From: Mycoemilia scoparia
Taxonomy: Eukaryota > Kickxellomycota > Kickxellomycetes > Kickxellales > Kickxellaceae
DNA length: 64,000 bases
Direction of reading: 5' to 3'
Assembly (NCBI GenBank): GCA_027575805.1
Contig: JANBPU010000024.1
Location: 62,001 to 126,000 of the forward strand
Part shown: in pieces, positions 23,723 to 34,225 of the stretch
Position numbering within the stretch: the first letter of the stretch is position 1
How the letters are laid out: every line of letters begins with the position of its first letter
Translations under genes and position numbers: made by a program
The notes under the pieces: model-generated
The model's input: the letters and a program-made list of their open reading frames with translations, nothing else
Database searches by the model: none
What the model was told of the DNA's origin: nothing

Positions 23723-26700
23723 ATGGATCAGCCGTTCTTCATACCCGATATGGGCAGTGCTGGCGACGATAACCAATCGACCTTTTTTGCCTCGCTGGGA
23801 CTGCCCATGTCTCAGGACTCCAGCAATGCTGAGCAGTCCCAACAGCTTCATCGCCAGCAGCAACAGCAGCAGCAGCACCACCACCAAGTAGCAGCAGCCA
23901 ACATGCAGCATATGCACAACATAGACGGTATTGACCATGGTGGAAATGCCAGCGGCGGTATCATGCCTCTGCACCTCATGTCCCAGGATCCCCAGATGGG
24001 CCTCAACAGCCAGCCATTGCCCAACCAGGGGCTTGTAAACTATGAGAACATGGCTGGCGGCGCTGGGCCCTTTATGCAATCCCCAATCACACCCAATTTC
24101 TATTCGACTGTGGCCGCCACCAGCATTAACCCGGCAGCCGTAACCATTAGTCCCAGCGCAACTTTAGCTCATGCTCCTCGGAATCCTGCTACCCAGGCAT
24201 CGCCAGGTCCGAATGGAATGGTTGGAAGCAACGGCAATCCAGCCCTATACAAATCCGAAAAGGATGGAAGCAGCAACAATAGCAATAATAACCACAGCAC
24301 CAGTCAAAATGCTGGTGATAAGAGCGGCAGCATACCAAAGACCGCCTCCGAAAGGCCCAAGGCCGTTGGAATGGCCTGTGCTGCTTGCCGGCGACGCAAG
24401 ATTCGTTGCGATGGAAAGCAGCCACGGTGCTCATACTGTGTCAAGAAAGGCTACGAATGCAAACTAACTCCACACAAAAAACGTGGCAGGCCAAGAAAGG
24501 GCGAGCAGCGTGGCAAAGCTGCTGCAGGAGCCTCAGAGAATAGCGGGGATAAAACTCAGCCTCAACCACAATCCATAGCTGCTGCTGCTGCGTCAGCAAC
24601 GGCCCATGAGGGTGTGGCTGTCGCTAGTCATGTGCCATTGTCCACAACAATGGCCGATGGAACAGCAGAAGCCCAGACCAATCGAGCCACATTAACTACT
24701 AGCGAACCTGATCCATCATCAGCTACGAAGTCAACCAACCCAAGGGCCATACCAGCTGGTGCGCGTGACCTCGGCGTCCTTCCAGAAAATTCCCGAGACA
24801 AAAATTCCGAAACTGGCACTGGTGGCCAAGAGCCTACAATGCACGCCCTCGTTGTTGACAAAAGCAATGACAATTCGACAAACAATGGTACTAGCTACAA
24901 TGCCGATACGCAGGCTATCAAGCCGAACAATCAAAACGACCAACAGCAGGCCCTCGACATTCAAAACTCAAGCAATAATACGCAAAACTGGAGCAACGAC
25001 ACGACTCTGCCCATGCTTGCTGAGCTTCTGGCCAAGACCCAAGGGAGCCAGGAAGGCATTGAGCGCCTTAGCAACATTATCATGGCCCTTGCATCCAAGA
25101 ACGTACCCAGCAACATAGACCCATCCATGCTCCTTGGTTTGACACAGAAGCTGATGCAAACTGACCCTAGCCTGAGCATGAACAGCAACTTTGCATTCCC
25201 TCAAAGAGACAACAGCATTTCAAGCAGCGGTGGTGCTGATGAACATAGAGATGGGATTGGCATCAATCCTCTTTATGGGCAACAGAATCCCACAAATATC
25301 GACTACGAATTGTTCCGCAACAAGATTCTGCATACTGAGCCCTTGCATCACCATAGCCCTGCTGAGGCTGGATTGTCGCCTGCTTCTGACCAGACCGGAG
25401 AACGCAGTCACACACCATTCGACGGTGAGCACGTCTCGCTGACCTCCAAGGCTCTTTGGCAGCAGCTTATCGACTCGGCTCAAAACAACAAATCGGGATT
25501 TGTCGATGTTAACATAGTACGTCGCCACATTCCACAAGAAATAGATGCAGGTATAAAAGCATACTTTTTGTATGTACACCCATGGGTTCCAATTCTCCAT
25601 CGCCGGACATTTGAATCGATGGTTCGTAATGGAACGGTAGACCCCCTGCTATACTGCTGCGTCCAAGCAATTGCTGCCAGATTCAAACCAGATAGAACAG
25701 CCTCTCAGCCACAGGCAACAAACACAACAGACAATTCTGGAGAAAACTGCGCCACTAATAACGATCAAAAGCAGAGGGAAAACACATCCAAGAACAACGA
25801 TAAAAAGGCTAGCTCGACGCCAAAGGGCAAAGTTGCGGGCAACTCTGGCCACATTTCACGTCGCCCATACCGTCGTGGCCGTGCATTCATCCGCCTTGCC
25901 AAGACTATGCTTCCAACCTGCGCACGCCGCCATTCACTACCAACCTTGCAGGCAGTAACCCTACTTACTCAGTACATGTCCTTCTCTGGGAACTGGAGAG
26001 AAGGTGCCGCATACGAAAAAATTGCTGTCCAACTGGCATTCAATGGTCAATACCATCTCCTTGACGAAGAGTTTGAGATGCCAACCACTTGCTCGCACTT
26101 TGGCCAATGGGATGAAGGCTGGGATATGACCGATAGCTCGAGCGTTGGTGGTCTTCTTGGGGCCAGCATGCGCAAGAGCAAAGCCGACTCATTGCGTACA
26201 CCCATGGGTGTCCTGGAACACGAACAAAAAAGACGAACATGGTGGAGCATTTTCCAAATGGAACGATTCAACGGCCTTGCCATGGGTCGACCACCCATTA
26301 TCAAGCCAGGATGGCATTGGGTATGGCTTCCATGCTCAGAATCGCTGTGGTCGCATCCTGATCCAACACCAGATCTCGCCTGGGAACTTGGGTTACTTGA
26401 TTCGCCACTTCGACCATTGCACTCCGTGTCGCACTGCAGAATCGACCTTATCCTTGCACTTATAATGGGACAATTCCTGGACTATCGTACTCAGATGTTT
26501 AGGTACTTTTTCCCGCGCCTGGACCAGGGGACATTGTTGTATGACAACCTGCCAACCCATACAATGGAGTGGCACCAGCGCTTGCGATCCCTTCTTGAGG
26601 TCGTAGAAACTCTCGAACGTCGTTTGAAACAATGGCAACAAGAGTTGGATCGGTATGCTGACACGCTTTCATCAAGAAGACACGCAAACTTTGAACTTTT

Positions 26701-27733
26701 GGGATATTCTGTTCGCATTCACGTTCACGCTTGTGTCCTGCAGATTCGTGAACATCTTATCGAAGATCTTGAAACTAGCACTATTCTGAACACAGTTGCA
26801 AAAAGTAGCGAGAGCCGACGTAGCTCTGTTGTTACTCCAACACAAACCGATTCCGAAAGAAACAAAGCAGGCAGCCCCACCTTTAACAACAATACTTCAG
26901 GGAACACCAGCGATAAGGCTGATCCCAGCTGGCCGCTTGGCACCGTTAATGCTGGTCCTTTCAAGATCAGCAGACTTCCACTTCGCCCATTCGAGACTGC
27001 TTACACATTGCGAGCACAGCACGACCATGTCGACAATAGATTCTTGGTACAGCTGGATAAGGTTGCCCACAGATCGTGGCTGAAGTGTATCTACTTTTCG
27101 GACGAAATGGCACGCTTGGTTCATGACCACTGGCTTCGCAATATTGACGAGTCTATGGTCGACCCTGAGCTCTGTGCTGGATTGACAACTTTATTCAAGA
27201 AGGTTGGTCCTGAAGACCAGGGTGTCGAAATAACTGATTCGGAATCTGAGCGTCAACAACAGCACCAGCAACCACAACAAGAACAATCAAATAGTCATTC
27301 GGCTACTGAAACAAAGAATGGTTCAGAAGACACTACTGATAATAATGATATCTCATCTGCAAAGCACCAAAATAATACTGGTAGAAGCATAGAAGACAAC
27401 GATGATGATATCGAGACTGTAGCCGATAGGTTCAAACTGCTCAACCCACAAACACCATACCACATATTTGTAGCTGGTAAAGTCCAAGCAGCACGTCTAA
27501 AGGGCATAGTCACCAGCCTTGCAACCGGCAGCGGCGCCAATGAAGATCCAAATAGCCAATCCAACATCAATAATGATAAATACAAGGAAACTATTAAAGA
27601 AAAGGAAGCAGTCTTGAAGAAGCTTGATACGTTCATATTCGCATTGGAATATAGTCAGCTTTATTGGAACTCGCTGGACTTTGCAACACACTTGCGTTGT
27701 CTTCGAAAGGACGCTCTCCAAACCACAAAATAA
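23723..27733 (+). CDS. Zn(II)2Cys6 fungal-specific transcription factor
   Basis: A single uninterrupted frame of 1336 aa. The binuclear zinc cluster is complete: Cys219, 222, 229, 236, 239 and 246, with spacing C-x2-C-x6-C-x6-C-x2-C-x6-C. It is followed at once by a KKRGRPRK segment resembling an AT-hook. A fungal-specific transcription factor domain covers about residues 595-930, including a YVHPWVPILHRRTFE segment, a conserved LLTQYM...NWREGAAYEKIAVQLAF region, and the RRTWWSIFQMERFNGLAMGRPP motif typical of the family's middle homology region. Low-complexity Gln/Asn/Ser segments flank the domains (polyQ near residues 45-55; Asn-rich in 170-195 and 380-440). It acts in the nucleus as a pathway regulator; the regulated pathway cannot be told from sequence. 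The lack of introns over 4 kb contrasts with its neighbours. Confidence 0.93.
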   Translation: MDQPFFIPDMGSAGDDNQSTFFASLGLPMSQDSSNAEQSQQLHRQQQQQQQHHHQVAAANMQHMHNIDGIDHGGNASGGIMPLHLMSQDPQMGLNSQPLPNQGLVNYENMAGGAGPFMQSPITPNFYSTVAATSINPAAVTISPSATLAHAPRNPATQASPGPNGMVGSNGNPALYKSEKDGSSNNSNNNHSTSQNAGDKSGSIPKTASERPKAVGMACAACRRRKIRCDGKQPRCSYCVKKGYECKLTPHKKRGRPRKGEQRGKAAAGASENSGDKTQPQPQSIAAAAASATAHEGVAVASHVPLSTTMADGTAEAQTNRATLTTSEPDPSSATKSTNPRAIPAGARDLGVLPENSRDKNSETGTGGQEPTMHALVVDKSNDNSTNNGTSYNADTQAIKPNNQNDQQQALDIQNSSNNTQNWSNDTTLPMLAELLAKTQGSQEGIERLSNIIMALASKNVPSNIDPSMLLGLTQKLMQTDPSLSMNSNFAFPQRDNSISSSGGADEHRDGIGINPLYGQQNPTNIDYELFRNKILHTEPLHHHSPAEAGLSPASDQTGERSHTPFDGEHVSLTSKALWQQLIDSAQNNKSGFVDVNIVRRHIPQEIDAGIKAYFLYVHPWVPILHRRTFESMVRNGTVDPLLYCCVQAIAARFKPDRTASQPQATNTTDNSGENCATNNDQKQRENTSKNNDKKASSTPKGKVAGNSGHISRRPYRRGRAFIRLAKTMLPTCARRHSLPTLQAVTLLTQYMSFSGNWREGAAYEKIAVQLAFNGQYHLLDEEFEMPTTCSHFGQWDEGWDMTDSSSVGGLLGASMRKSKADSLRTPMGVLEHEQKRRTWWSIFQMERFNGLAMGRPPIIKPGWHWVWLPCSESLWSHPDPTPDLAWELGLLDSPLRPLHSVSHCRIDLILALIMGQFLDYRTQMFRYFFPRLDQGTLLYDNLPTHTMEWHQRLRSLLEVVETLERRLKQWQQELDRYADTLSSRRHANFELLGYSVRIHVHACVLQIREHLIEDLETSTILNTVAKSSESRRSSVVTPTQTDSERNKAGSPTFNNNTSGNTSDKADPSWPLGTVNAGPFKISRLPLRPFETAYTLRAQHDHVDNRFLVQLDKVAHRSWLKCIYFSDEMARLVHDHWLRNIDESMVDPELCAGLTTLFKKVGPEDQGVEITDSESERQQQHQQPQQEQSNSHSATETKNGSEDTTDNNDISSAKHQNNTGRSIEDNDDDIETVADRFKLLNPQTPYHIFVAGKVQAARLKGIVTSLATGSGANEDPNSQSNINNDKYKETIKEKEAVLKKLDTFIFALEYSQLYWNSLDFATHLRCLRKDALQTTK

Positions 27734-28747
27734 TAATAATGATGATAACAATACTATCACTCTTGCTATATTATATATATAAACTCTCTGCACGCTCATA
27801 AAAATCATACATTTTTTTATTTATCTCGCTCTCTCTTTATATACATCTTTCCTTTATATTACTTTCCCTCTTTCTTTTATATCCCCCTTCTCTTCCTATT
27901 CCCCCTTGACAGCTCTGTATATACGGGAGCATACACACACATATATACAAACCCCTTTTATGCATCGCCAAATATGCACAATGTAAACTACACACATGCC
28001 TTTTTTAATGATTTTTCAGGCACAGGGTAGTTTTTATTAAAGAAATACCATGCGCCGCTAGAATAATACATACATTATTTACTACACTCTTTATATCAAT
28101 ACACTTCTAAACTTGTAAATAACTTTGTTCAGTTTATCACTACCAGTACATGTTGGAAAACAATAAATTTAGTGCAAATTGTATAGTCTATTACATTCAA
28201 ATGTATGTAGCTATGGTCTATTTAGTCTGACGCTATTAGTGCGACTATTTTATTTTATACTTTTAAATTTTCAACAAAAGGGTCATTAATATTGATTTGA
28301 GCACTCAAATCAATCATTGCCTTTACCCAATCATTTTTGTAAAGCAATGCAAAAAGAATAAGCAGGTTTTGCCCCAAATCAATTTGGAGTTATCGCCAAA
28401 ACATCTATTTTCTATAGCAAGTCTACCAAAAGACTTCGATCCTTGTGATTGAATATTAGTTAAATTTGTTGCATCATACGGACTGTGTGCTATATACACG
28501 ATAGATTCCACTAATTGATATTCCTATATCAAAAACAGCACCATGTCACCTTGTATATGTTATTTGATTCTAAGCTCTTTTAGCTGTATATAGGATATTT
28601 CGCTCTTGTTTTTCCTTTTATCACTCACTATAATATAACTAACAGTAAAGCCAATTTGTTGTTACTTGTTATAATTCCTGTATTTTATATAAAACCGCTG
28701 CACATATACATATAGCTGCATGTGTTGCAAGTTTAAGAGGGCTTCAT
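27734..28747. other. Intergenic AT-rich region
   Basis: 3' flank of the Zn2Cys6 gene and 5' flank of the next gene. I see CT- and T-rich tracts but no gene. Confidence 0.5.
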
Positions 28748-29692
28748 ATGTCTAATAGTCAAGAACACCATAAGCGCTTAAATCACAGGAGGGGCTGCAA
28801 GCATAAAAACAATAATATAAGCAATGTAGATAAGTCAAATCAAAGTGCAGAACGTTCGCTAAACCCGTATCTGCTCTACCATAACATCGATGACTATGAC
28901 AGCAATCACGGCCAATTAATGGAAACTAATAATGTAGAAATAGTAGATCCGCCATACAACATGAGCTATCATCCTGACCAGCACATATATTTTTACTTGG
29001 ATGAAACGGGTGGGCCAACGTATGTTCAGACCAAGTATGTTTATATCCCAGTAATAGCGCAAACCAGTCGTCACAGCCCCAAGCACAGACCTAATAGTAA
29101 AATGCACTGTCGCAAATCAAAAAAATCCCCATCACAAGTATCCTACCACCAAAATAAACACCATAATGATGATAAAGAAGATGGTGATGGCAACAACAAT
29201 ATCAACAACAACAACAGCCATAATAAACCGTCACAGAAGAAATGTTGTAACTTATTCAATATCAAATTAAAAACAAAACCAACACAAAGTAAAGAGAATA
29301 ATCCAAAAATAGTGTGTCAAAATTGCAAAAGTAACGTTTACCCACCACGGCAACAACAACAAGAAGAACACCAGCAGTTATCAGAAGAAGAAATTGCCGC
29401 TGCAAAAAAAGCACAAGCATTATCCAAAAAATCCCAAAAACGTCGGCAAATGGCATGTATAACATGTGCCGGAATACTAACGTACCACTCTGTAGTTAAC
29501 AAAGAAATGTTTGTGGCTCCCATTGAAAGATATGTAAGATATGCTGCTGGTTATTTCTTGTATGATGGTATAATATTGGGATCCAAGAATGATCATGATA
29601 AAAGCAGATGGGGCAAATTGGTTGATTTCTGTGGTAGGCATGTCACCGGGACTTTGGTACATGAATTAGCCAGAAGGTTTGCAATGGATTAG
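28748..29692 (+). CDS. His/Asn-rich protein with paired CxxC motifs, function unknown
   Basis: A 314-residue single-exon ORF starting at the first ATG after a long AT-rich leader. The N-terminal 230 residues are rich in His, Asn and Lys and likely disordered. Two CxxC pairs, C190-x2-C193 and C237-x2-C240, could together hold one zinc ion, with an intervening Gln/Glu/Lys-rich helix. The last 70 residues look folded: MFVAPIERYVRYAAGYFLYD, then a segment with WGKLVDFCGRH and a terminal amphipathic HELARRF. I do not recognise the family. The CxxC pairing is an observation; metal binding is inference. No signal peptide is evident. Confidence 0.6.
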   Translation: MSNSQEHHKRLNHRRGCKHKNNNISNVDKSNQSAERSLNPYLLYHNIDDYDSNHGQLMETNNVEIVDPPYNMSYHPDQHIYFYLDETGGPTYVQTKYVYIPVIAQTSRHSPKHRPNSKMHCRKSKKSPSQVSYHQNKHHNDDKEDGDGNNNINNNNSHNKPSQKKCCNLFNIKLKTKPTQSKENNPKIVCQNCKSNVYPPRQQQQEEHQQLSEEEIAAAKKAQALSKKSQKRRQMACITCAGILTYHSVVNKEMFVAPIERYVRYAAGYFLYDGIILGSKNDHDKSRWGKLVDFCGRHVTGTLVHELARRFAMD

Positions 29693-29784
29693 TAATTAAT
29701 TTTTAGGAATTTGCAATAGTTATTTGTCGTTTTCAATAGTAGATAATTTAATGTTAATTTAAAATTTAATGGAAAATGTGTTTG

Positions 29785-29910
29785 GTTGATTATTTTTGAA
29801 GGGTAAATAATATCTACTAATAAAACTGGATATTCATTTCGTTGTAGTTGCTTGCCCCTATAATCCCTTATCTACCAAAAGTTACCCTTCAAAAAAATAA
29901 CCCCCATATG
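29785..29910. repeat. MITE-like palindromic element, copy 6 (subfamily A)
   Basis: The left end is GATTATTTTTGAAGGGTAAA and the right end is TTACCCTTCAAAAAAATAAC then CCCCATATG. The core has ACTAATAAAACTGGATATTC and GCCCCTATAATCCC. It lies between the His/Asn-rich gene and tRNA-Ser. Confidence 0.8.
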
Positions 29911-30012
29911 TACATCATATCAATCCATTATGTGTTTAGCATAGGTAGAATGCTCTACCCCACAACGCAACTACAGTTATGTTTATTGAAACAAAAAAAA
30001 CCAAAAAAATAA

Positions 30013-30094
30013 CGTCACCAACAGGATTTGAACCTGTGCGGGAAAATCCCATGTGATTTCTAGTCACACGCCTTAACCACTCGGCCATAGTGAC
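30013..30094 (-). tRNA. tRNA-Ser (anticodon AGA)
   Basis: On the minus strand the 82-nt sequence folds as a class II tRNA. The acceptor stem GTCACTA pairs with TGGTGAC. The D arm contains GGCCGAGTGGTTAAGGC. The anticodon stem-loop TGTGA-CTAGAAA-TCACA puts AGA at positions 34-36. A long variable arm (TGGGATTTTCCC) is present, and the T arm is CAGGTTCGAATCCTG. The long variable arm and AGA anticodon identify serine (UCU and, after A34 to inosine, UCC). A and B box sequences are intact, and T runs follow the 3' end within 10 bases for polymerase III termination. There is no intron and no encoded CCA. Confidence 0.95.
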
Positions 30095-31855
30095 AATATT
30101 TTAAACTCAAAGATGGTTTTTAAAATAATTTTCTGTATATATTTGGTATATTATAAATTCTTGTCATTCTCTTATGTGAGTATCTGATTAGCCAACTTTT
30201 CCATTAATAAATACAACAATGTCACACTTTGTTTACTGTTTTTGACAAATATCATCACGCATTATGTTGAGATTCAATCTTTTGTTTATAATGGGCCTTT
30301 TTTGTAAGCCACTATTGCCTTATGGCAACATTCACAAATCATATTATATACACTAATGATAACAAACTGCAGCTATTTATGGCAACAATTTGATCAATCA
30401 TAACAACTTTTCTGTGGTGTACCCTCCTGTATATTTCAGTTAAGCCACGAGTGTAGAAGCATTACAAGCCTACCATCATGAGTTCTTTTTGGGGAAGAGC
30501 AATTCTTGGCTGTGGTCGGAGGCATATATTCGATTTGACATGAAAATGAGCGAGAATGATTGTTTATGTATCAAGCCAAAGACAACAAGCAACTTTTCAG
30601 AGCTATCCTCCTATTGTCCTTTCATTGTTGGGTTTTTGATAATTGCCCGACTGTGTGCACATGAGGCGACAATAAAGCTGAAGCCAGAAGCGCCTTTGCA
30701 TTATTTGTGGGGTCATATAATCTTGCAAAGAAGCAGAGAGTGAGTGAGTGAGTGAGCGAGAGGATGGCTGAGGCGTAGTTGGGATTCGTTACCAAGATAA
30801 AAGAAAATAATCATTTTCAAGCATGAATTACTTGTTTAAAGCGAGGAGAGTCTTTTGAAGAATGAGAGGAAAGTTGGTAAGATCCTGGGAGACAAAACAA
30901 TACAATACAAATCGTAGTAGAATGTGTGACATGTTTACTGCAGAAAGCGAGCGAGAGAGAAGCTACAATGCGAGTATGGTGCAAAGATGTGCAATGGAGA
31001 GAACGAGAGAGTTCAAGATGCAGGGGATTTCCAGTAATCTGCAAATACTATTTATTAGCTCTTTACACTCAAAAGAAGGTGGGGGAGGAGTGATCAGCCT
31101 GTTCATGTATGATAGATTCATTCAGCTCGATTCTAAAGGGTATAAACTACAAAGGATGATATATTGCGGTTAATGCGTCAGTAACATGATAACTGTGGGC
31201 GAAAGAGAGAGATGCCCAAACAGTGTGCTTGTTATTATTACCAAAAATTGCCATTCAAAGATAAAAACAGCCCACACAAAAATAAGGGCCTGCAGAGCCA
31301 GAGACGAATGGCAAGGAAGAAGATCATATTTGTGTAAATTTGAGGAAGTTTTCTGTTTGTCTCCCTGCACAGATTTACATGTGTTCAACATATCTCATGG
31401 TCTGATTTCAGTCCAAAGCGGGACACCTTACATTGTGGAGCTTTGTAGAGAGCAGCAGCCAAGATATTCGGACTGCAATGTTGAGATCAAAATTGCTCGA
31501 AAAGTCCTTTTAAATAAATATTGTATCGTATTTACTTGAAAGCAGTGTAGGAAATTTGGGGCCATCCAGACAATGCATCACAAAACCACTGAATAAAGGA
31601 TTTCTTTTGTGAGAGCCTTGGGCATGGTTTAACAACATTACAAGTGTGGCATTGGGATGTTGTTTTTCCTGGGCAGGCCGCTAAGTTGAAGGGACAAAAT
31701 GTATCCTAGAAGCTACTTTGCCCAAATCGTTTCCTTGAATCTTCAAAATATAAATATCGACACATTGGGGATGGTTTGAATTCTCCTCATTAACCAATAT
31801 CGACTATATTCCCTCCCCCATTCCCTATATCCCTCATTCCCCTAGCTTTATCATA
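30095..31855. other. Intergenic region upstream of the first GPI protein gene
   Basis: No gene is supported. Frames of about 100-117 codons near 30862 and 31186 are low-scoring and domainless. GAGA-rich and GTGA repeats occur around 30740-30765 and 30945-31010. A TATAAAT at 31749-31755 is the likely TATA box of the gene at 31856. Confidence 0.5.
31749..31755 (+). promoter_or_regulatory. TATA box of the GPI protein gene at 31856
   Basis: TATAAAT lies about 105 bases before the ATG. It is followed by a C/T-rich leader (CCCTCCCCCATTCCC) typical of strongly expressed genes here. Confidence 0.5.
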
Positions 31856-32560
31856 ATGTACAAGTCTATTTCCGTTCTCCTTCTTCTTGCTCTTTCGGCA
31901 TCCAACATTATGGCCATCCCCGCCAGAGGTGGTGGTGGTTCCGGATCCGGTTCTGGTTCAGGCGCTGACACTAATGCTGGTAGCCCTCCCGCTGGTGCTA
32001 ACGACGATACTCTTGGAGGTCTTGGTGGCTCCAATAACATTGGACTTGACTCAGGAAACGATGACGACTTGCTTGGCTCAGGCTCCAAGGTTGGTTCTGG
32101 TAGCGACCTGGTAGGTAACAGCAACGGCCTCACCGGCGGTATTAACCAGAGTGGTGGCAGTCCTGGACAAGACGCCATGATGAACAGCATCTGGGACAAG
32201 ACAAAGAACACCTACTCATCTGTCTTGGACAAGATCAAGGACAGCGACTCTGGCGCTTACAAGAGTCTTACTAAGGCCCTTGGTGGTGATGATGTTCCTT
32301 CTACATACGACGCTGACTGGGTAAAGAAGTTCACCAACTTTGGTGCCAAATATCTCAAGGATAATGGTATGGGTGGTGCCGTTCCAACCGGAATCACCGA
32401 TGACGACACCGATAGCGGATCTGCCAAGGGTGGCAAGAAGGGTGGAAGCGGCAAAGCTGGCAGCGGTGCTAACGAGTCTGAAGATGGTGGCTCCGCCTCC
32501 ACCTTTGGTGTATCTATTGCTGGTGTTGCCTTTGTTGCCATTGCTGGTAGCTTCTTCTAA
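31856..32560 (+). CDS. Cysteine-free GPI-anchored surface protein, family member 1 (Gly/Ser-rich)
   Basis: A 234-residue single exon. Signal peptide about 1-20 (ISVLLLLALSASNIMA). A Gly/Ser-rich spacer with GSGSGSGSG follows. A helical domain at about 100-185 matches the other family members: a Trp (SIWDK), then KIKDSDSGAYKSL, then a VPSTYDADWVKKF motif and a VPTG end. The C-terminus is a short hydrophobic tail (about 18 residues) preceded by small residues (GGSAS), the pattern of a GPI transamidase substrate. The mature protein has no cysteines. The likely location is plasma membrane or cell wall. The codons are strongly biased to C/T-ending ones, unlike the surrounding AT-rich DNA, which suggests high expression. 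The specific role is unknown. Confidence 0.82.
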   Translation: MYKSISVLLLLALSASNIMAIPARGGGGSGSGSGSGADTNAGSPPAGANDDTLGGLGGSNNIGLDSGNDDDLLGSGSKVGSGSDLVGNSNGLTGGINQSGGSPGQDAMMNSIWDKTKNTYSSVLDKIKDSDSGAYKSLTKALGGDDVPSTYDADWVKKFTNFGAKYLKDNGMGGAVPTGITDDDTDSGSAKGGKKGGSGKAGSGANESEDGGSASTFGVSIAGVAFVAIAGSFF

Positions 32561-33331
32561 AACTAACACATCTAATGGAACCTTTTCTATACTTTTAAAA
32601 AACCTACCTATAATGAATATATTTTTCTTTAATGTCTTTCGATGACAATATACCTTTGTATTTTATCATTACAACCATCTGAGTGGAGTGTATCGTATCA
32701 ATGCTATTTCGGTTGATGTTGGCAGTTTTTTGGGATTTTGGATTCTCATAATACTTTATCTGGGGTGCTGATCATTAGAAAATTACTTTAAGTGGATTGA
32801 GTGGGACATAAGGAAGGAATGTTTATAGTTAAAATCTTTATAGGGCTTGGACATGGGAAAATATTTTTGAAGGCCAATGTTTACTAGTAAGACTGGACAT
32901 CATCCATTCAGCTGTGGTTGCCCCTATAATCGTTAGTGGCCAAAAGGTATACTTCAAAGGTTACCAGACACATTGCGCCTTATATAATCGGATATTGTAA
33001 AGCAAAATATAAAAACCAGCCATCCACCACTCTTTTATTGTCCAAAAAACTAGTTGTAACAAAAATGGCAATTCTAGCCTTAAATTGTAGGCAGAGCCTA
33101 TGTCTATCCATAAAACACTAACAACAGCAGATGTACTTGTATGCCCCAAGGTGCGGATATTCATCAAAAAGCAGCAATAGCAATAGTAAGCAATATAGCC
33201 AAAACACACAATCAATGGTCTTAATCATTTATCTACCCATCCACTAAATGCATAGCTGAACTTTATATACTGGTTTATACAGAATATTAGCCACAGATTC
33301 AACACCACCAAATCAACATAGAAAATTATAA
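32561..33331. other. Intergenic region between GPI gene 1 and the SerRS pseudogene
   Basis: It contains MITE copy 7. Short frames around 32936-33121 are not supported, though the original N-terminus of the pseudogene may lie here in decayed form. Confidence 0.45.
32850..32966. repeat. MITE-like palindromic element, copy 7 (subfamily A, degenerate right end)
   Basis: The left end is ACATGGGAAAATATTTTTGA. The core is TACTAGTAAGACTGGACATC and GCCCCTATAATCGTTAGTGG. The right inverted repeat is eroded to GTATACTTCAAAGG, so this copy is older or damaged. Confidence 0.75.
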
Positions 33332-33953
33332 AACTACAAATACATGCGAGACAATGCTGACAAAATCCTCCAAAATGCCAAATATCGTAATGTCCATGAT
33401 GCAGATCCACACATAGTTGGTCAACTGTACAAACAATTTCGTATATCAACTACAAAATTAAATGAACTACGTAGTCGATTAAACCAAATATCTAAACAGT
33501 TTGGTAAATTGATGGCTGCTGCCAACAAGAAGGTGTCAAAAAAGAAACCAGCAGACCAAACAAGCTGGAATCAGCAACCGGAGAACAATAATAACAGTGG
33601 TGGAGAAACCAAAGAGAGCTTGGCAATAAAAAAGCTAGTGATCTAAATGGCCAGATCAAAGATTTACGATTCGTACTACAATAATTTGAAGCAGACATGC
33701 TTCAAGAATGCCATCAGGCTACCACCAACATCAGGTATAAAGGTGGCAATATTGTTGGAGGCGGGTTGGATTTTGTTCATACACTTAATGGTACAGCTTG
33801 TGCAGTTCCTAGAACATTGGTGGCATTACAGGAAAATCGTTTTTACGAAAAAAAAATAAAAGTTTGTATATTCCTAAAGTGTTGAGACCTTGGATGATGG
33901 GCGTTGAGTTACTCAAGGCTCCGTGTACATCATCATCTGGTAGTGATTCATAA
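33332..33953 (+). pseudogene. Seryl-tRNA synthetase pseudogene, internally deleted
   Basis: The 5' part (33332-33625) encodes the SerRS tRNA-binding arm: an NYKY..RDNADKIL start, then NAKYRN, then LYKQFR...LNELRSRLNQISKQFG. After a frameshift at a run of A residues near 33630 the arm continues (LNGQIKDLRF) to an in-frame stop, then a MLQECHQATTNI segment. The catalytic core with motifs 1 and 2 is absent. The sequence resumes at the C-terminal motif 3 region (HTLNGTACAVPRTLVALQEN) and, after a second frameshift in an A run near 33850, ends with YIPKVLRPWMMG and a stop at 33951-33953. The organisation is bacterial/mitochondrial-type. A gene with no core, a stop and two frameshifts cannot be active; a functional copy must exist elsewhere. 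Confidence 0.85.
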
Positions 33954-34025
33954 ATTTGGAGTTATTAGTTTGATCGGGTTTTTTAGATAGAGTATAATTG
34001 TTATTAAATGATATTTAGATTTGGA

Positions 34026-34027
<2 letters not shown>

Positions 34028-34067
<40 letters not shown>
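34028..34067. repeat. (ATT)n microsatellite
   Basis: Thirteen or so perfect ATT/TTA units occur just upstream of a diverged copy of the dispersed fragment described at 34081. Confidence 0.9.
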
Positions 34068-34080
34068 GAATGATCGGGGG

Positions 34081-34225
34081 TGGCAGGTTCTCCATAAAGT
34101 GAACCAAGATTTACACCCATACCTCCGACCAACACAATGTTCAATAAGCAGCATACATACACTTCAGGCTGATTATCATGAGTCTATTCTGGCATGCTTC
34201 TATAGGAGACTCTGCCATACATGGA
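34081..34225 (+). repeat. Diverged third copy of a dispersed gene-like fragment
   Basis: TGGCAGGTTCTCC at the start and ATAGGAGACTCTGCCATACA at the end resemble the corresponding parts of the fragments at 37846 and 55378 (TGGCAAGT(T/C)CTCC; GGAGATTCTGCTATATG). The middle is only weakly similar. The homology is my reading by eye and is the least certain of the three copies. Confidence 0.4.

Noticed and set aside
31186..31539. 117-codon plus-strand ORF upstream of GPI gene 1
   Set aside because: No domain, no bias, and it sits in the GAGA-rich promoter region.
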